Shown: positions 49,371 to 58,482, counted from the first letter of the stretch. The stretch: 64,000 nt of DNA from Spongiivirga sp046524175 (GCF_046524175.1 NZ_JBEFZF010000003.1:248001-312000); one strand, 5' to 3'. Notes: generated by a model not told the origin, from the letters alone. Made by a program: numbers and translations.

Positions 49371-49371
49371 T

Positions 49372-50247
49372 TTAATCTTTAAGCAGTTTTATCAATCGAT
49401 CTGGATAATCAGTAATGATTCCATCAACTTTTAGTTTAATGAGCTGCCACATGATTTCTTCCTCATTTGCCGTCCATGGAATTATTTGATAACCTTCTTT
49501 TTGGTAATGACCAACATTTTCTTGATCAAGAAGAGCAAAGTAAGGGCTAATTATCCTTGGCCTAAAGGAAAGCTGTTTCAATTTTAGATCGATAGCTTCA
49601 TTTTCATCTATCAATAACGCAGTACTAATTTTGGGATTCATTTGATGAACCACTTCTAATGCACGAATATCAAAAGATTGAATGGTCACCCGATCTACAA
49701 GCCTTCTTTCTTGAACCATCTCCACCAACAATCTTGCGAATTCTGTCACTTTAGGCGAAAACACCTCGTCATAAGAAGGAAGGCTTTTTATTTCAATATT
49801 GTATAAAATGGCGCTTTTAGTCTTTTTTTCAGCTACATCAAAAACTTCTGATAACAACGGCTTATGTACCTTCAATTTTTGTTGATCAGGAAATCGAGGG
49901 TGTACTTTAAGTCCAACATCAAATTGTTGAATCTCGGCATAATCCATATGATATAGATTGAAAGACTTTTCATTTTCTTCCGTAATTTCTTCCCCTCTAG
50001 GTCCGGTAGAAATTTCATGATTCATAAAAGGCTCATGTGAAACGACAAGCTTAAGATCTTTAGAAACAGCCAGATCAAGTTCCAGTGTCGTTACACCCAA
50101 ATCGATCGCTCTTTTAAATGCTGGAATGGTATTTTCAGGTAATAATCCTCTACAACCACGGTGACCCTGTATATCAATCATTAATGATTTTTTAGGTTGA
50201 CTACAAGCACTTAACAGTAGTACAACAATGACTAGCTTTTTATTCAC
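49372..50247 (-). CDS. Glycerophosphodiester phosphodiesterase, lipoprotein
   Basis: It hydrolyses deacylated phospholipids to glycerol-3-phosphate and an alcohol. The 291-residue protein has lipobox Cys15 (LLLSAC). The GDPD site is complete: His29-Arg30 (IQGHRGCRGL), Glu38 (LPENT), Glu56-x-Asp58 (LELDLA) and His71 (VVSHEPFMN), with the late strand DGIITDYPDRL. It is periplasmic. Its start overlaps the sterol-desaturase-like gene by 8 nt, so lipid turnover is a plausible shared theme. Its stop sits 1 nt from the end of the convergent AraC gene. Confidence 0.93.
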   Translation of the reverse strand: MNKKLVIVVLLLSACSQPKKSLMIDIQGHRGCRGLLPENTIPAFKRAIDLGVTTLELDLAVSKDLKLVVSHEPFMNHEISTGPRGEEITEENEKSFNLYHMDYAEIQQFDVGLKVHPRFPDQQKLKVHKPLLSEVFDVAEKKTKSAILYNIEIKSLPSYDEVFSPKVTEFARLLVEMVQERRLVDRVTIQSFDIRALEVVHQMNPKISTALLIDENEAIDLKLKQLSFRPRIISPYFALLDQENVGHYQKEGYQIIPWTANEEEIMWQLIKLKVDGIITDYPDRLIKLLKD

Positions 50248-51070
50248 TGGTTGTGACTTTTCTATAGCCTTGAAATGGGATTTTCAATAATGGGCCTATC
50301 TCTGCGTTCTCTTTAGGATCTGGAACCGTATCTACACCGTACACAATATCCTCATTATTCATTTTAGCAAACGTCCCAAATAATCGATCCCAAATGGAAA
50401 AAATATTACCATAATTGGTATCGGTATATGGCATAACATGGTGATGATGCACTTTATGCATATCGGGAGACACTATTACCCAGCTAATTGCGGTATCCAA
50501 CCACTTTGGCATTTTGATATTCGCATGGTTAAATTGAGAAAGAACAACTGACAAACTTTGGTACAGCATTACCACTCCGATAGGTGCCCCCACTATAAAA
50601 ACACCGGCTAGTGTAAATGCAAAACGAATGACACTTTCGCCAGGATGATGCCTGTTGGCTGTAGTGGTATCTACATTGGTATCGGTATGATGAATAATAT
50701 GAAACATCCACAAAGGCTTAATCCTATGTTCGGCCCAATGAGCCGTATATGCACCTATCAAATCCAATAGTGCGATACCTAATAGTACATAAGCCCAGAG
50801 CGGCATATTAGGTAACCATTGTAGTATTCCAAAATCAGTGGCCACGACCCAATCCGCTGTTTTTAAAAGCAAAAAAGCCAAAACAAAATTGACGAGAATA
50901 GTGGTAATTGTAAAAAAGATGTTGGTCCAAGCATGTTTAAACTTTTTGTACCTCATTTTAAATAAAGGGACAGCATACTCTAATAAAAAGAAAAATGTAA
51001 TTCCGCCAACCAATATGATACTTCGGTGAGAAGAAGGAATGGTCTCAAAATATGAAATAATCTCTTCCAT
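50240..51070 (-). CDS. Sterol desaturase / fatty-acid hydroxylase family membrane protein
   Basis: The 276-residue integral membrane di-iron protein has four or more helices and the histidine clusters of the family: HWAEHRIKPLWMFHIIHHTD (about 131-150), then NRHHPGES, and HKVHHHHVMPYTDTNYGN near residues 205-222. IWDRLFGTF follows, as usual. The eight or more histidines bind two irons that activate O2 to hydroxylate or desaturate a lipid or carotenoid. Substrate unknown. It is translationally coupled to the GDPD gene by an 8-nt overlap. Confidence 0.9.
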   Translation of the reverse strand: MEEIISYFETIPSSHRSIILVGGITFFFLLEYAVPLFKMRYKKFKHAWTNIFFTITTILVNFVLAFLLLKTADWVVATDFGILQWLPNMPLWAYVLLGIALLDLIGAYTAHWAEHRIKPLWMFHIIHHTDTNVDTTTANRHHPGESVIRFAFTLAGVFIVGAPIGVVMLYQSLSVVLSQFNHANIKMPKWLDTAISWVIVSPDMHKVHHHHVMPYTDTNYGNIFSIWDRLFGTFAKMNNEDIVYGVDTVPDPKENAEIGPLLKIPFQGYRKVTTSE

Positions 51071-51100
51071 GTTTTTACTTTTTTTAGCAATATAATTTAT

Positions 51101-51592
51101 TTATAGCAATCGCTGTTTCATCTTTTCAACAATATTAAAAGCCGCTGGGCAAATGGCTACGTTTTTTAATGTAAGGTTGGTTATTTGCTGAAATTTCTTC
51201 CTATCAGTATGCGGAAACTCTTTGCATGCCTTTGGTCGAACATTATAAATTGAACAATAATTATCGGCACCTAAAAATGTACAAGGAACCGACTGAAGCA
51301 CATAGTCATTATCTTCATCTATACGTAAAAACTGACTTACAAATTGATGATCCTTCATTTTAAAATGCTTGGCAATACGACTAACATCTTTATCAGTAAA
51401 TAACGGACCGGTAGTTTTGCAGCAATTAGCACATGTTAAACAATCTGTTTGCTCAAACTCTTCATCATGTAATTCTTGCATGATGAAGTCCAATTTTTTG
51501 GGTGGCTTTTTTTTAAGCTTTGTAAAAAACTTCTTGTTTTCAGTATGCTTATCTTTGGCTCGCTCTGGAAGTTCTTTCAACAGTTCGTCCAT
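51101..51592 (-). CDS. YkgJ-family cysteine-cluster protein
   Basis: I start at the ATG at 51592 (163 residues); an in-frame TTG at 51607 would fall inside the promoter box at 51605-51612. The zinc- or iron-binding cluster is C-x2-C-x2-CC (DCLTCANCCKTTGPLF) with more cysteines in VPCTFLGADNYCSIYNVRPK and ACKEFPH. Members of this family (UPF0153) are often annotated as Fe-S oxidoreductase-like, with no defined reaction. The N-terminal 35 residues are a basic helix. It is divergent from the methyltransferase gene. Confidence 0.88.
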   Translation of the reverse strand: MDELLKELPERAKDKHTENKKFFTKLKKKPPKKLDFIMQELHDEEFEQTDCLTCANCCKTTGPLFTDKDVSRIAKHFKMKDHQFVSQFLRIDEDNDYVLQSVPCTFLGADNYCSIYNVRPKACKEFPHTDRKKFQQITNLTLKNVAICPAAFNIVEKMKQRLL

Positions 51593-51604
51593 TCTTTTTT
51601 TATA

Positions 51605-51612
51605 CAAAGTTA
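51605..51612 (-). promoter_or_regulatory. Bacteroidota -7 box of the YkgJ gene
   Basis: The minus strand reads TAACTTTG, 12 nt before the ATG at 51592. The same eight bases, followed by TATAAAA, stand before the VOC lipoprotein gene at 1485-1492. Confidence 0.5.
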
Positions 51613-51625
51613 ACCATTTAGTACT

Positions 51626-52336
51626 ATGGATATTTTAGGCATGGCCATGCTCGATTATATCAACGGAAATTATTCCGAAGACATTATAACAGAAACTTCT
51701 ATCTCAGAAAAAGATGTCTTATCGATCCCATATTTGTTTCGAGATTATCATGAGATGCCATTAATTGAAAAGAAAGCATTGGACCTATCGTATGGAAAAG
51801 TTTTAGATGTAGGCTGTGGAGCGGGTAGTCATAGCTTATATCTTCAAGAAAAACGTAATTTAGAAGTAAAAGCAATTGATATATCAAGAGGTGCCATTGA
51901 AACTTGTATTAAGCGAGGAGTAAAAAACGTTGTTGACCAGGACTTTTTCAATATAAAAAATGAGAAGTTCGATACCATTTTATTGTTAATGAACGGATTG
52001 GGTATTTGCCAAACACTTGCCGGAATTGATGCGCTATTCAAACAACTTAAAAACCTACTGACAATTGATGGTCAAGTGCTGTTAGATAGTAGTGATCTTA
52101 TTTATATGTTTGATCAAGAAGAAGATGGTAGTATACTTTTAGAAGCTGGTCAAGGATATTATGGTGAGCTTCAATTTAGAACCTATTATAAAGACGCCGT
52201 AGGTGAGCCCTTTGACTGGTTGTATCTAGATTTTAATACGCTACAACGTGCTGCAAGCTATAATGGCTTTAGTTGTGAAATGGTACAAGCAGGTGAGCAC
52301 TATGATTATTTGGCCAAATTGATGTTAGATAATTAA
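51626..52336 (+). CDS. Class I SAM-dependent methyltransferase
   Basis: The 236-residue cytosolic enzyme has motif I VLDVGCGAGSHSLYLQEK (about 56-73), motif II KAIDISRGAIETC, and a later strand FDTILLLMNGLGICQTL. GQVLLDSSDLIYMFD lies near residue 150. The Rossmann fold is complete. Substrate cannot be inferred. It is divergent from the YkgJ gene with only 33 bp between starts. Confidence 0.88.
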   Translation: MDILGMAMLDYINGNYSEDIITETSISEKDVLSIPYLFRDYHEMPLIEKKALDLSYGKVLDVGCGAGSHSLYLQEKRNLEVKAIDISRGAIETCIKRGVKNVVDQDFFNIKNEKFDTILLLMNGLGICQTLAGIDALFKQLKNLLTIDGQVLLDSSDLIYMFDQEEDGSILLEAGQGYYGELQFRTYYKDAVGEPFDWLYLDFNTLQRAASYNGFSCEMVQAGEHYDYLAKLMLDN

Positions 52337-52338
52337 AA

Positions 52339-52740
52339 TTAGTCACCTATTTTACGGTAGCGTTCCGCGCAAGGTTCAATACATAAATAATTTAGTACTA
52401 GCCTACCTGATATCAATTCAAATACTACACCGTACTGTTCAGGAAAACCTTCGCATGAAATGGAAATAGTACTATCTTCTAAGGAGTAAGTTCCTGTTTG
52501 ATTTCCATTTTCGTCATTTGCAATACCACAGAGTGTTCCCCTTGTAACGGAAAAGGTTCCATCAGCATTAAACTGAAGTCTTTTTCCAGATGAAAGTGGT
52601 CTAAAAACACCACTACCATCTCCTGGGTCAGCTAACCTATCGGTTATTTCCCAAGTGCCAACAACAGTATCGGTATTAAAATCATCATCGTTATTACAAG
52701 AAATGAGTAGTAGAAACAGGATCACTAAAATCTTCTTCAT
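52339..52740 (-). CDS. Lipocalin-like lipoprotein
   Basis: The 133-residue protein starts MKKILVILFLLLISC (Cys15) followed by the NNDDD linker typical of surface-bound Bacteroidota lipoproteins. The lipocalin_4-like core is VVGTWEITDRLADPG, KRLQFNADGTFSVT, NQTGTYSLEDSTISIS and a C-terminal strand. These small beta-barrels bind hydrophobic ligands or have structural roles. Four cysteines in the mature part could form disulfides. Confidence 0.8.
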   Translation of the reverse strand: MKKILVILFLLLISCNNDDDFNTDTVVGTWEITDRLADPGDGSGVFRPLSSGKRLQFNADGTFSVTRGTLCGIANDENGNQTGTYSLEDSTISISCEGFPEQYGVVFELISGRLVLNYLCIEPCAERYRKIGD

Positions 52741-52851
52741 CTGTTATTGTTTTCTTAAAGATGCATTTGTCTTTAATGGTTGCGTAAGCATCCGTTTATT
52801 TTTACAACTAAGAACAATGTTAAAATAATTCGATTATTTAACAGTTATAGT

Positions 52852-52900
52852 TCATAGCCATTGGTAAACTTGCATATGAGCAAGTCCATAAGGCTTATGA
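52852..52900. repeat. Two-tier stem-loop between the lipocalin and zincin genes
   Basis: TCATAGCC (52852-52859) pairs with GGCTTATGA (52892-52900) with one bulge, and inside it ACTTGC (52868-52873) pairs with GCAAGT (52880-52885). The outer arm TCATAGCCATTGG resembles the attC-like arm of the array, but the opposite end does not carry the R' box. The remaining bases of 52741-52973 show nothing further. Confidence 0.4.
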
Positions 52901-52973
52901 TTGAAAATAATTTAGGTTTCGAGCTAAGCCTCGGAGAATTTTAATATCGATTATCGAGTAAAAGAATCATCAA

Positions 52974-53750
52974 ATGATCGGAAAAAGAATCCTTTTAAGT
53001 ATTGCACTTTTTAGTCTGTTAATAGTTTCATCATGTAAAGAAGATGATGGTGGCAACGATCCTATGATCGATCGTACAGCCAACTTACAAGCCACGGGTG
53101 ATTCCGCAAACGACCTTTTAAGTGATACCACCTACACTAGTCTTGCTTTAGAAATTGTATCGGTTAGAGGATTCGAACTAAGACCAAGTTCAGTGCAAAA
53201 TTTAACTACCTTTTTAAACGCACGCATAAATAAACCTGGGGGTATCAGAATTGTACAACGCTCCATCGATGCACCCCAAAATGAAGATTATTCTTTACAG
53301 CAAATTGCTAATATTGAACGTGACCAACGGCAAATTTACAATTCTGAAGATGAAATTGCTGTTTATCTTTTCATGGCAAATAGAAAATCTGAAGAAGACA
53401 CGGATCCAGATAGTTTTACCCTTGGCGCTGCATATAGAAACACGAGTTTTGTATTGTTTGGGTCGGTAATTCAGGACTTAGGAACTAGCAATAATGGCGT
53501 TAGTACCGCGCAAATTGAAAGCGCAACATTAAACCATGAATTCGCTCATCTATTGGGTTTGGTTGATTTGGGAAGCCCGATGGTAGAAGACCATTTAGAT
53601 GAAGAAAATGGGCAACACTGTGATGTACCGAACTGCTTAATGAATTTTCAAATTACCTTTACCTCTGGAGCAATGAACATGATGGGAAGCACTATACCAG
53701 AATTAGACCCGCTTTGCATTGCTGATTTGCAAGCGAACGGTGGAAAATAG
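52974..53750 (+). CDS. Putative zinc metalloprotease lipoprotein (HExxHxxG)
   Basis: The 258-residue protein has lipobox Cys21 (SLLIVSSC) and an acidic linker (KEDDGGNDP). Near residues 186-195 it carries NHEFAHLLGL, an H-E-x-x-H-x-x-G zinc site, with NGQHCDVPNCLMNF and a Met-rich turn (AMNMMG) after it, in the manner of metzincins. I see no known full-length family beyond that. It would be anchored in the envelope and cut proteins there. The third metal ligand, expected just after the Gly, may be Asp in GLVDLG. Confidence 0.75.
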   Translation: MIGKRILLSIALFSLLIVSSCKEDDGGNDPMIDRTANLQATGDSANDLLSDTTYTSLALEIVSVRGFELRPSSVQNLTTFLNARINKPGGIRIVQRSIDAPQNEDYSLQQIANIERDQRQIYNSEDEIAVYLFMANRKSEEDTDPDSFTLGAAYRNTSFVLFGSVIQDLGTSNNGVSTAQIESATLNHEFAHLLGLVDLGSPMVEDHLDEENGQHCDVPNCLMNFQITFTSGAMNMMGSTIPELDPLCIADLQANGGK

Positions 53751-53812
53751 TTGTTAAAGTGAAAGACAACATATAAAACTCTTGAATTCTAGCTGTTAAC
53801 CTTCAAGCTGAT

Positions 53813-54445
53813 CTAAGGAATATTCAAATATTTATGTGTCTGCAAAGATACCTTCCATTTAGGATGTTTCATTACATAATCCACAATAATCGGAATCATT
53901 TTATCGCGCTTGCTCCATTCAGGTTGTAAGTATAAAATACAATCTTCTGAAACCTTACTTGCTTGTTCTTCTGCAAATTCAAAATCACTTTTATTGTATA
54001 CGATGACTTTTAATTCATTTGCATTTTCATATACTTCTTTAGTGGGAAGTTTTAACTTCTTGGGAGATAGACAAATCCAATCCCAAACACCAGTCAATTT
54101 ATATGCCCCTGATGTTTCAATATGAGTTTTTGCTCCTCGTTCTTTAAGTCCTTGAGTAAGTTTGGTCATATCCCAAGTTAATGGCTCTCCTCCGGTTACC
54201 ACAACGGTATCACTGTACTTCAAAGCGTTAGCAACAATTTGCGAAGTTAAGGTAGGCGGATGCACGTCTGCATTCCAACTTTCCTTTACATCGCACCAAT
54301 GGCAACCAACATCACAACCTCCGATTCTAACAAAATAAGCTGCGGTGCCTTTGTAATAACCTTCCCCTTGAATAGTATAAAACTCCTCCATCAAAGGGAG
54401 CATCTCCCCTTTTTTGACTAACTCATGTGTTTCAGCGGTAACCAT
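53813..54445 (-). CDS. queE: 7-carboxy-7-deazaguanine synthase
   Basis: This radical SAM enzyme rearranges 6-carboxytetrahydropterin into 7-carboxy-7-deazaguanine in queuosine synthesis. The 210-residue protein has the start EFYTIQGEGYYKGTAAYFVR and a C44-x3-C48-x2-C51 cluster (GGCDVGCHWCDVK), then VVTGGEPLTW and HIETSGAY. The spacing and YTIQGEG motif are diagnostic of QueE. The end LQTHKYLNIP is also typical. Cytosolic. The RidA-like gene lies 20 bp upstream on the same strand. Confidence 0.94.
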   Translation of the reverse strand: MVTAETHELVKKGEMLPLMEEFYTIQGEGYYKGTAAYFVRIGGCDVGCHWCDVKESWNADVHPPTLTSQIVANALKYSDTVVVTGGEPLTWDMTKLTQGLKERGAKTHIETSGAYKLTGVWDWICLSPKKLKLPTKEVYENANELKVIVYNKSDFEFAEEQASKVSEDCILYLQPEWSKRDKMIPIIVDYVMKHPKWKVSLQTHKYLNIP

Positions 54446-54465
54446 GCCGCAAAGATAGTTTTTTG

Positions 54466-54909
54466 CTACCTAGCTGCAATGCATTCTATCTCAATCTTAG
54501 CTCCTACCGCCAAGCCGCTAGCAGCAAAGGTTGTGCGAGCAGGTTTGTTAGGAAAATACTCTTTGTAAACTTCATTAAATGCTGCAAAATCCTTAATGTC
54601 GGCTAAAATAACAGTGCATTTTACAACATTATCAGTAGTCATTTGGTGGTGTGCCAACACCTCCACAATGTTATCGCAAACCTGTCTGGTTTCCGCCTGT
54701 ATACCACCAGCTACCAGCTTTCTTGTTGCGCCGTCAATACCTACTTGTCCCGCTAGGAAAAATAAGTTTCCTACCTGAACTGCATCAGAAAAGGGTGCAT
54801 CTTTCTTACGCTCTTCATGAGAGGCATGAAAAGTCGTATTTGTGTTATTTGTGCATGAAACAAGTAATAAAAAGCTAATGGCTATTAGCCTAGGTCCTGA
54901 AAATCTCAT
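54466..54909 (-). CDS. RidA-family (YjgF) lipoprotein
   Basis: The 147-residue protein has a leader ending LLLVSC (Cys19), then the RidA core: PFSDAVQVGNLFFLAGQVGI, QVCDNIVEVLAHHQMTTDNV, VKCTVILADIKDFAAFNEVY and ARTTFAASGLAVGAKIEIEC. The Arg in PARTTF that binds the carboxylate of enamine/imine substrates is kept. RidA proteins are normally cytosolic deaminases, so a lipid-anchored form is unusual and its substrate is open. Confidence 0.87.
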   Translation of the reverse strand: MRFSGPRLIAISFLLLVSCTNNTNTTFHASHEERKKDAPFSDAVQVGNLFFLAGQVGIDGATRKLVAGGIQAETRQVCDNIVEVLAHHQMTTDNVVKCTVILADIKDFAAFNEVYKEYFPNKPARTTFAASGLAVGAKIEIECIAAR

Positions 54910-55086
54910 TTTTTTTGGTTTTGTTAAACGATCTTAAAAGTAGTGGAAATGAAGAAATCTTAGAACCAAGATTAGTCATAATTAACATTACTCGTCAATC
55001 TTTACACTTTACCGATATATGAATATTTCAACTTTCTAGCTTCATAACTATCATGGGAATCGCTATTTTTAACAAAATTTAATTCG

Positions 55087-56613
55087 ATGAGCAGAAAGGA
55101 CGAATTTTTCGATTATATCAATAACGGTAACACTTTTAAAGGTGAATATATTACAATGGGAGCGGCCATGTTAAATGGTGAAACAGTAACTAATGCCCAT
55201 GTAAAAGTTCCCTTAAAAACAATGAACCGTCATGGACTTATCGCTGGTGCGACTGGTACAGGTAAAACAAAAACACTTCAGGTAATTGCGGAAAACCTAT
55301 CGGAAAAGGGAATACCGGTTTTACTAATGGATATAAAAGGTGATTTAAGTGGTATTGCGCAACCAAGCCCTGGTCATCCCAAAATTGATGAACGTCACGA
55401 AAAAATAGGATTGCCTTTTAATGCAAAAAAGTTTCCTGTAGAAATCATGTCCCTTTCCGAACAAAATGGTGTGCGTTTACGCGCTACCGTATCTGAATTT
55501 GGACCTATTTTGTTGTCCAGAATTTTAGACGTTACCGAAACACAAGCAGGTATTATTGCGGTTATCTTTAAATACTGTGATGATAATAAACTACCACTAT
55601 TAGATTTAAAAGATTTTAAAAAGGTATTGCAATACGCAACAGGAGAGGGTAAAAAGGAAATTGCCGAGTTATATGGTCGTATCTCCACCTCATCAACAGG
55701 TGCTATCTTGCGCAAAATAGTTGAGCTAGAACAACAGGGAGCCGATTTGTTTTTTGGTGAAACCTCTTTTGATGTAGAAGATTTGGTTCGAGTTGATGAA
55801 AATGGAATGGGTTATATCAACATCATCAGACTTACTGACATTCAAGATAAGCCCAAACTATTTTCAACTTTTATGTTAAGCCTATTAGCTGAGATCTACG
55901 AAACTTTTCCAGAGCAAGGGGATAGTGGTAGACCTGAACTAATCTTGTTTATTGATGAAGCGCATCTCATTTTTAACGAGGCTTCAAAGGCATTGCTGTC
56001 TCAAATAGAAAGTATTGTTAAATTAATACGGTCAAAAGGAATTGGTTTGTATTTCGTGACGCAAAACCCAACTGATGTTCCCGAAGCAGTACTAAGTCAA
56101 TTAGGACTAAAAGTACAGCATGCGCTTAGGGCTTTTACTGCAAAAGATCGAAAAGCAATCAAATTGACTGCGCAAAATTATCCAGATACTGATTATTACG
56201 ATACCGCAGAAGTATTAACTTCTTTAGGTATTGGTGAGGCGTTAATATCAGCCTTAGATGAAAAGGGGCGCCCTACTCCACTTGCGGCTACTATGCTTCG
56301 GGCTCCGATGAGTCGTATGGATATTTTGACTGACAGTGAACTAAAAGACTTGTTAAGCAAATCGAAACTTATCAAAAAATATAATGAGGATATTGATCGG
56401 GAGAGCGCTTACGAACTATTGGATAAGAAAATAAAAAAGGCCGAAGAAGTAAAAGCGAAAGAAGAAGAACGTGTTGCCAAAGAAAAAGAAGAAAAGAAAA
56501 GAAGCCGTAGTAGTAGTAGACGACGCAGCACTGCTATGAATCCGGTGGTAAAAGTATTAACAAGCGCTACATTTATTCGAAGTGTCTTCGGAATCTTAAA
56601 AAAGGTTATTTAA
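55087..56613 (+). CDS. HerA-like ATPase (DUF853 / helicase HerA-like)
   Basis: The 508-residue protein is a P-loop ATPase of the HerA/FtsK group. Walker A is GATGTGKTK (54-62), Walker B is LILFIDEAHLIF (about 283-294), and GLYFVTQNPTDVPEAVLSQL follows. KRSRSSSRRRST near the end is a basic, Ser/Arg-rich tail (about 470-485) that may hold nucleic acid. The family (DUF853, YjgR-like) is conserved in bacteria and thought to act on DNA, but its role is not established. Monocistronic, with a gap of 177 bp before it. Confidence 0.88.
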   Translation: MSRKDEFFDYINNGNTFKGEYITMGAAMLNGETVTNAHVKVPLKTMNRHGLIAGATGTGKTKTLQVIAENLSEKGIPVLLMDIKGDLSGIAQPSPGHPKIDERHEKIGLPFNAKKFPVEIMSLSEQNGVRLRATVSEFGPILLSRILDVTETQAGIIAVIFKYCDDNKLPLLDLKDFKKVLQYATGEGKKEIAELYGRISTSSTGAILRKIVELEQQGADLFFGETSFDVEDLVRVDENGMGYINIIRLTDIQDKPKLFSTFMLSLLAEIYETFPEQGDSGRPELILFIDEAHLIFNEASKALLSQIESIVKLIRSKGIGLYFVTQNPTDVPEAVLSQLGLKVQHALRAFTAKDRKAIKLTAQNYPDTDYYDTAEVLTSLGIGEALISALDEKGRPTPLAATMLRAPMSRMDILTDSELKDLLSKSKLIKKYNEDIDRESAYELLDKKIKKAEEVKAKEEERVAKEKEEKKRSRSSSRRRSTAMNPVVKVLTSATFIRSVFGILKKVI

Positions 56614-56676
56614 TCTTAGTAAGATACTATAGTTTTGTAGGCTTAAATATTTTTAGAACTAAACAAACCTAATTAC

Positions 56677-57234
56677 ATGCAATCACTTGTCAAAGCCTTT
56701 ACTTTATGCACCATTATTTTTGCTATAACAAGTTGTGCCAAAAATGATAGTCGTTTTTTAATCGCGAAGGGCAAAATAGGAGATTTAACAAACCTCAATT
56801 ACGCATCACAGTTAGATTCTTTATTCGCTGCTGATTCTGTAGTAACTAGAAGCAGTAAAGATGATATTGTATATGTTGGGGGTGATTCATTTTTGATCTA
56901 TGAAAAAGGAGGAAGTCATTTGTTTACCGCTACTCCTGCATCTAAAGACAGCTTAAAGCCTATTGAAACTATACGGGTGATTGATCCCCGATTTAAAACC
57001 GAAAAAGGGCTAAGTGTTGAGAGCACATTTAAAGATATACGGGATAACTATACTATTTCAAGCATTCAAAATAGCATCAATTCAGTCGTGGTTTTTGTTA
57101 ACGAAATAGATGCATTTATAACCATCGACAAAAAGGAATTACCCGCTAACCTCCGCTATGATTCAAGTATTAAAATAGAGGAAGTACAAATACCAGATAC
57201 TGCAAAGTTTAAATATTTTATGTTGGGTTGGTAG
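56677..57234 (+). CDS. Lipoprotein of unknown function
   Basis: The 185-residue product has lipobox Cys20 (IFAITSC). The mature part begins KNDSRFLIAKGKIGDLTNLN and contains YVGGDSFLIYEKGGSHLF and DPRFKTEKGLSVESTFKDIR. No family is recognised. The phrase 'GKGLSVESTFKDI' recalls small flavobacterial envelope proteins of unassigned role. A cupin gene starts 4 nt after it, so the two are probably co-transcribed. Confidence 0.72.
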   Translation: MQSLVKAFTLCTIIFAITSCAKNDSRFLIAKGKIGDLTNLNYASQLDSLFAADSVVTRSSKDDIVYVGGDSFLIYEKGGSHLFTATPASKDSLKPIETIRVIDPRFKTEKGLSVESTFKDIRDNYTISSIQNSINSVVVFVNEIDAFITIDKKELPANLRYDSSIKIEEVQIPDTAKFKYFMLGW

Positions 57235-57238
57235 TTTT

Positions 57239-57607
57239 ATGAGTAAAAAATTTCACATACAGAAGACACCTTTTATTGTTCCTACAACTGACGGTAAATT
57301 AATTGAAGAACACTGGGGACTCGCTACCGATGGAAACAGTGACATCAGTATTGCTCACATGATTGCACCTGCCGGATGGAGTGAACCTTTTCAAACACCA
57401 GAGTTTGATGAATATACCTATATTATAAAAGGTAAAAAGCAATTCATTATTGAAAATGAAACGGTTGTTTTAGAGGCGGGACAATCGATAAAAATAGAAA
57501 AGAATACCAGAGTGCAATACTCAAACCCATTCAATTCAGAATGTGAATATATCGCTATTTGCAAACCTGCTTTTTCAATTGATTCTGTTAACAGAGAAGC
57601 TGAATAA
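57239..57607 (+). CDS. Cupin-domain protein
   Basis: The 122-residue single-cupin protein has motif 1 AGWSEPFQTPEFDEYTYIIK, then GKKQFIIENETVVLEAGQSI and IEKNTRVQYSNPFNSECEYI. The usual His ligands are not conserved (no H-x-H in motif 1), so metal binding is doubtful. It could be a small-molecule binding protein. It lies between the unknown lipoprotein and an alpha/beta hydrolase, all within 15 bp of each other. Confidence 0.82.
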   Translation: MSKKFHIQKTPFIVPTTDGKLIEEHWGLATDGNSDISIAHMIAPAGWSEPFQTPEFDEYTYIIKGKKQFIIENETVVLEAGQSIKIEKNTRVQYSNPFNSECEYIAICKPAFSIDSVNREAE

Positions 57608-57619
57608 TTAAGGTAGCTT

Positions 57620-58453
57620 ATGATTAAAAACCTACTTATTTTATTTTATCGCACCTACCTTAACAACATCGTTTATGTTTTCCCAACATTTGCGGCCAAA
57701 ACTGCAATGAAGCTTTATACTACGCCAAGAGCTGGAAAACTTAACAAAGAGCAAAATGACTTTTTATCATCAGCAACTAAACAACCAATTCAACATAAAG
57801 AACTAAATCTCAATAGTTATCTATGGCCAGGTAGAGAAAAGACCATTCTTTTGGTACATGGCTGGGAAAGTAACTCAGGTCGTTGGAAAGAGACTATTTT
57901 AAAACTAAAGGAAACGGGATACTCTATCGTTGCTTTTGACGGACCAGCACATGGTCAATCAACCGGCGCTCGTTTTGATGGTATTTTATATGCAGAATGT
58001 ATTAAAACAGTAGTCGCCTTTTACAAGCCAAACGTCATCATCGGACATTCGGTTGGAGGAATGAGTGCTATCTACGCTTACTACAAATATCAGTTTGCGG
58101 GTTTGGAAAAAATTGTATCGATTGCAGCACCATCAGAGTTTACCCACCTGATGGATAACTATCAAAACATTATTGGGTTTAATGATAAAATGATGCAGGC
58201 CATCTATTCTTATATCCGCCAGCAATACAATTTTGATCCTTACGAATTTTCGGCTGCTAATTTTGCCGCCTCTTTTGAGCTTGACACACTTATTATTCAC
58301 GATAAGTACGATGATGTAATAGCGTACGAAGAAGGGGTTGCAATAGCAAACAGCATTACAAATGCTCAGTTTATAGCTACAGAGCATTTGGGGCATTCTG
58401 TCAATACAATTGAAGTTGCTAAATATATTTATGACTTCGTTAAGGGGGCTTAA
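57620..58453 (+). CDS. Alpha/beta hydrolase
   Basis: The 277-residue protein has the fold's landmarks: LLVHGWESNSGRWKETI (oxyanion turn), AFDGPAHGQSTG, the nucleophile elbow IIGHSVGGMSA with Ser144, and a C-terminal FIATEHLGHSVNT with the likely catalytic His near 262. The Asp is probably in LIIHDKYDDV. The first 30 residues are hydrophobic (LLILFYRTYLNNIVYVFP), so it may be membrane-associated. Substrate unknown; esterases and lipases of this type are common. Confidence 0.88.
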   Translation: MIKNLLILFYRTYLNNIVYVFPTFAAKTAMKLYTTPRAGKLNKEQNDFLSSATKQPIQHKELNLNSYLWPGREKTILLVHGWESNSGRWKETILKLKETGYSIVAFDGPAHGQSTGARFDGILYAECIKTVVAFYKPNVIIGHSVGGMSAIYAYYKYQFAGLEKIVSIAAPSEFTHLMDNYQNIIGFNDKMMQAIYSYIRQQYNFDPYEFSAANFAASFELDTLIIHDKYDDVIAYEEGVAIANSITNAQFIATEHLGHSVNTIEVAKYIYDFVKGA

Positions 58454-58482
58454 CTTCTTAATTTTAAAAGAAAAGATAAGTA

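Noticed and set aside
52852..52900. A tenth attC-like site near 52.9 kb
   Set aside because: One arm looks similar, but the spacer is 49 bp, the R' box is missing, and the flanking genes are not in cassette arrangement.
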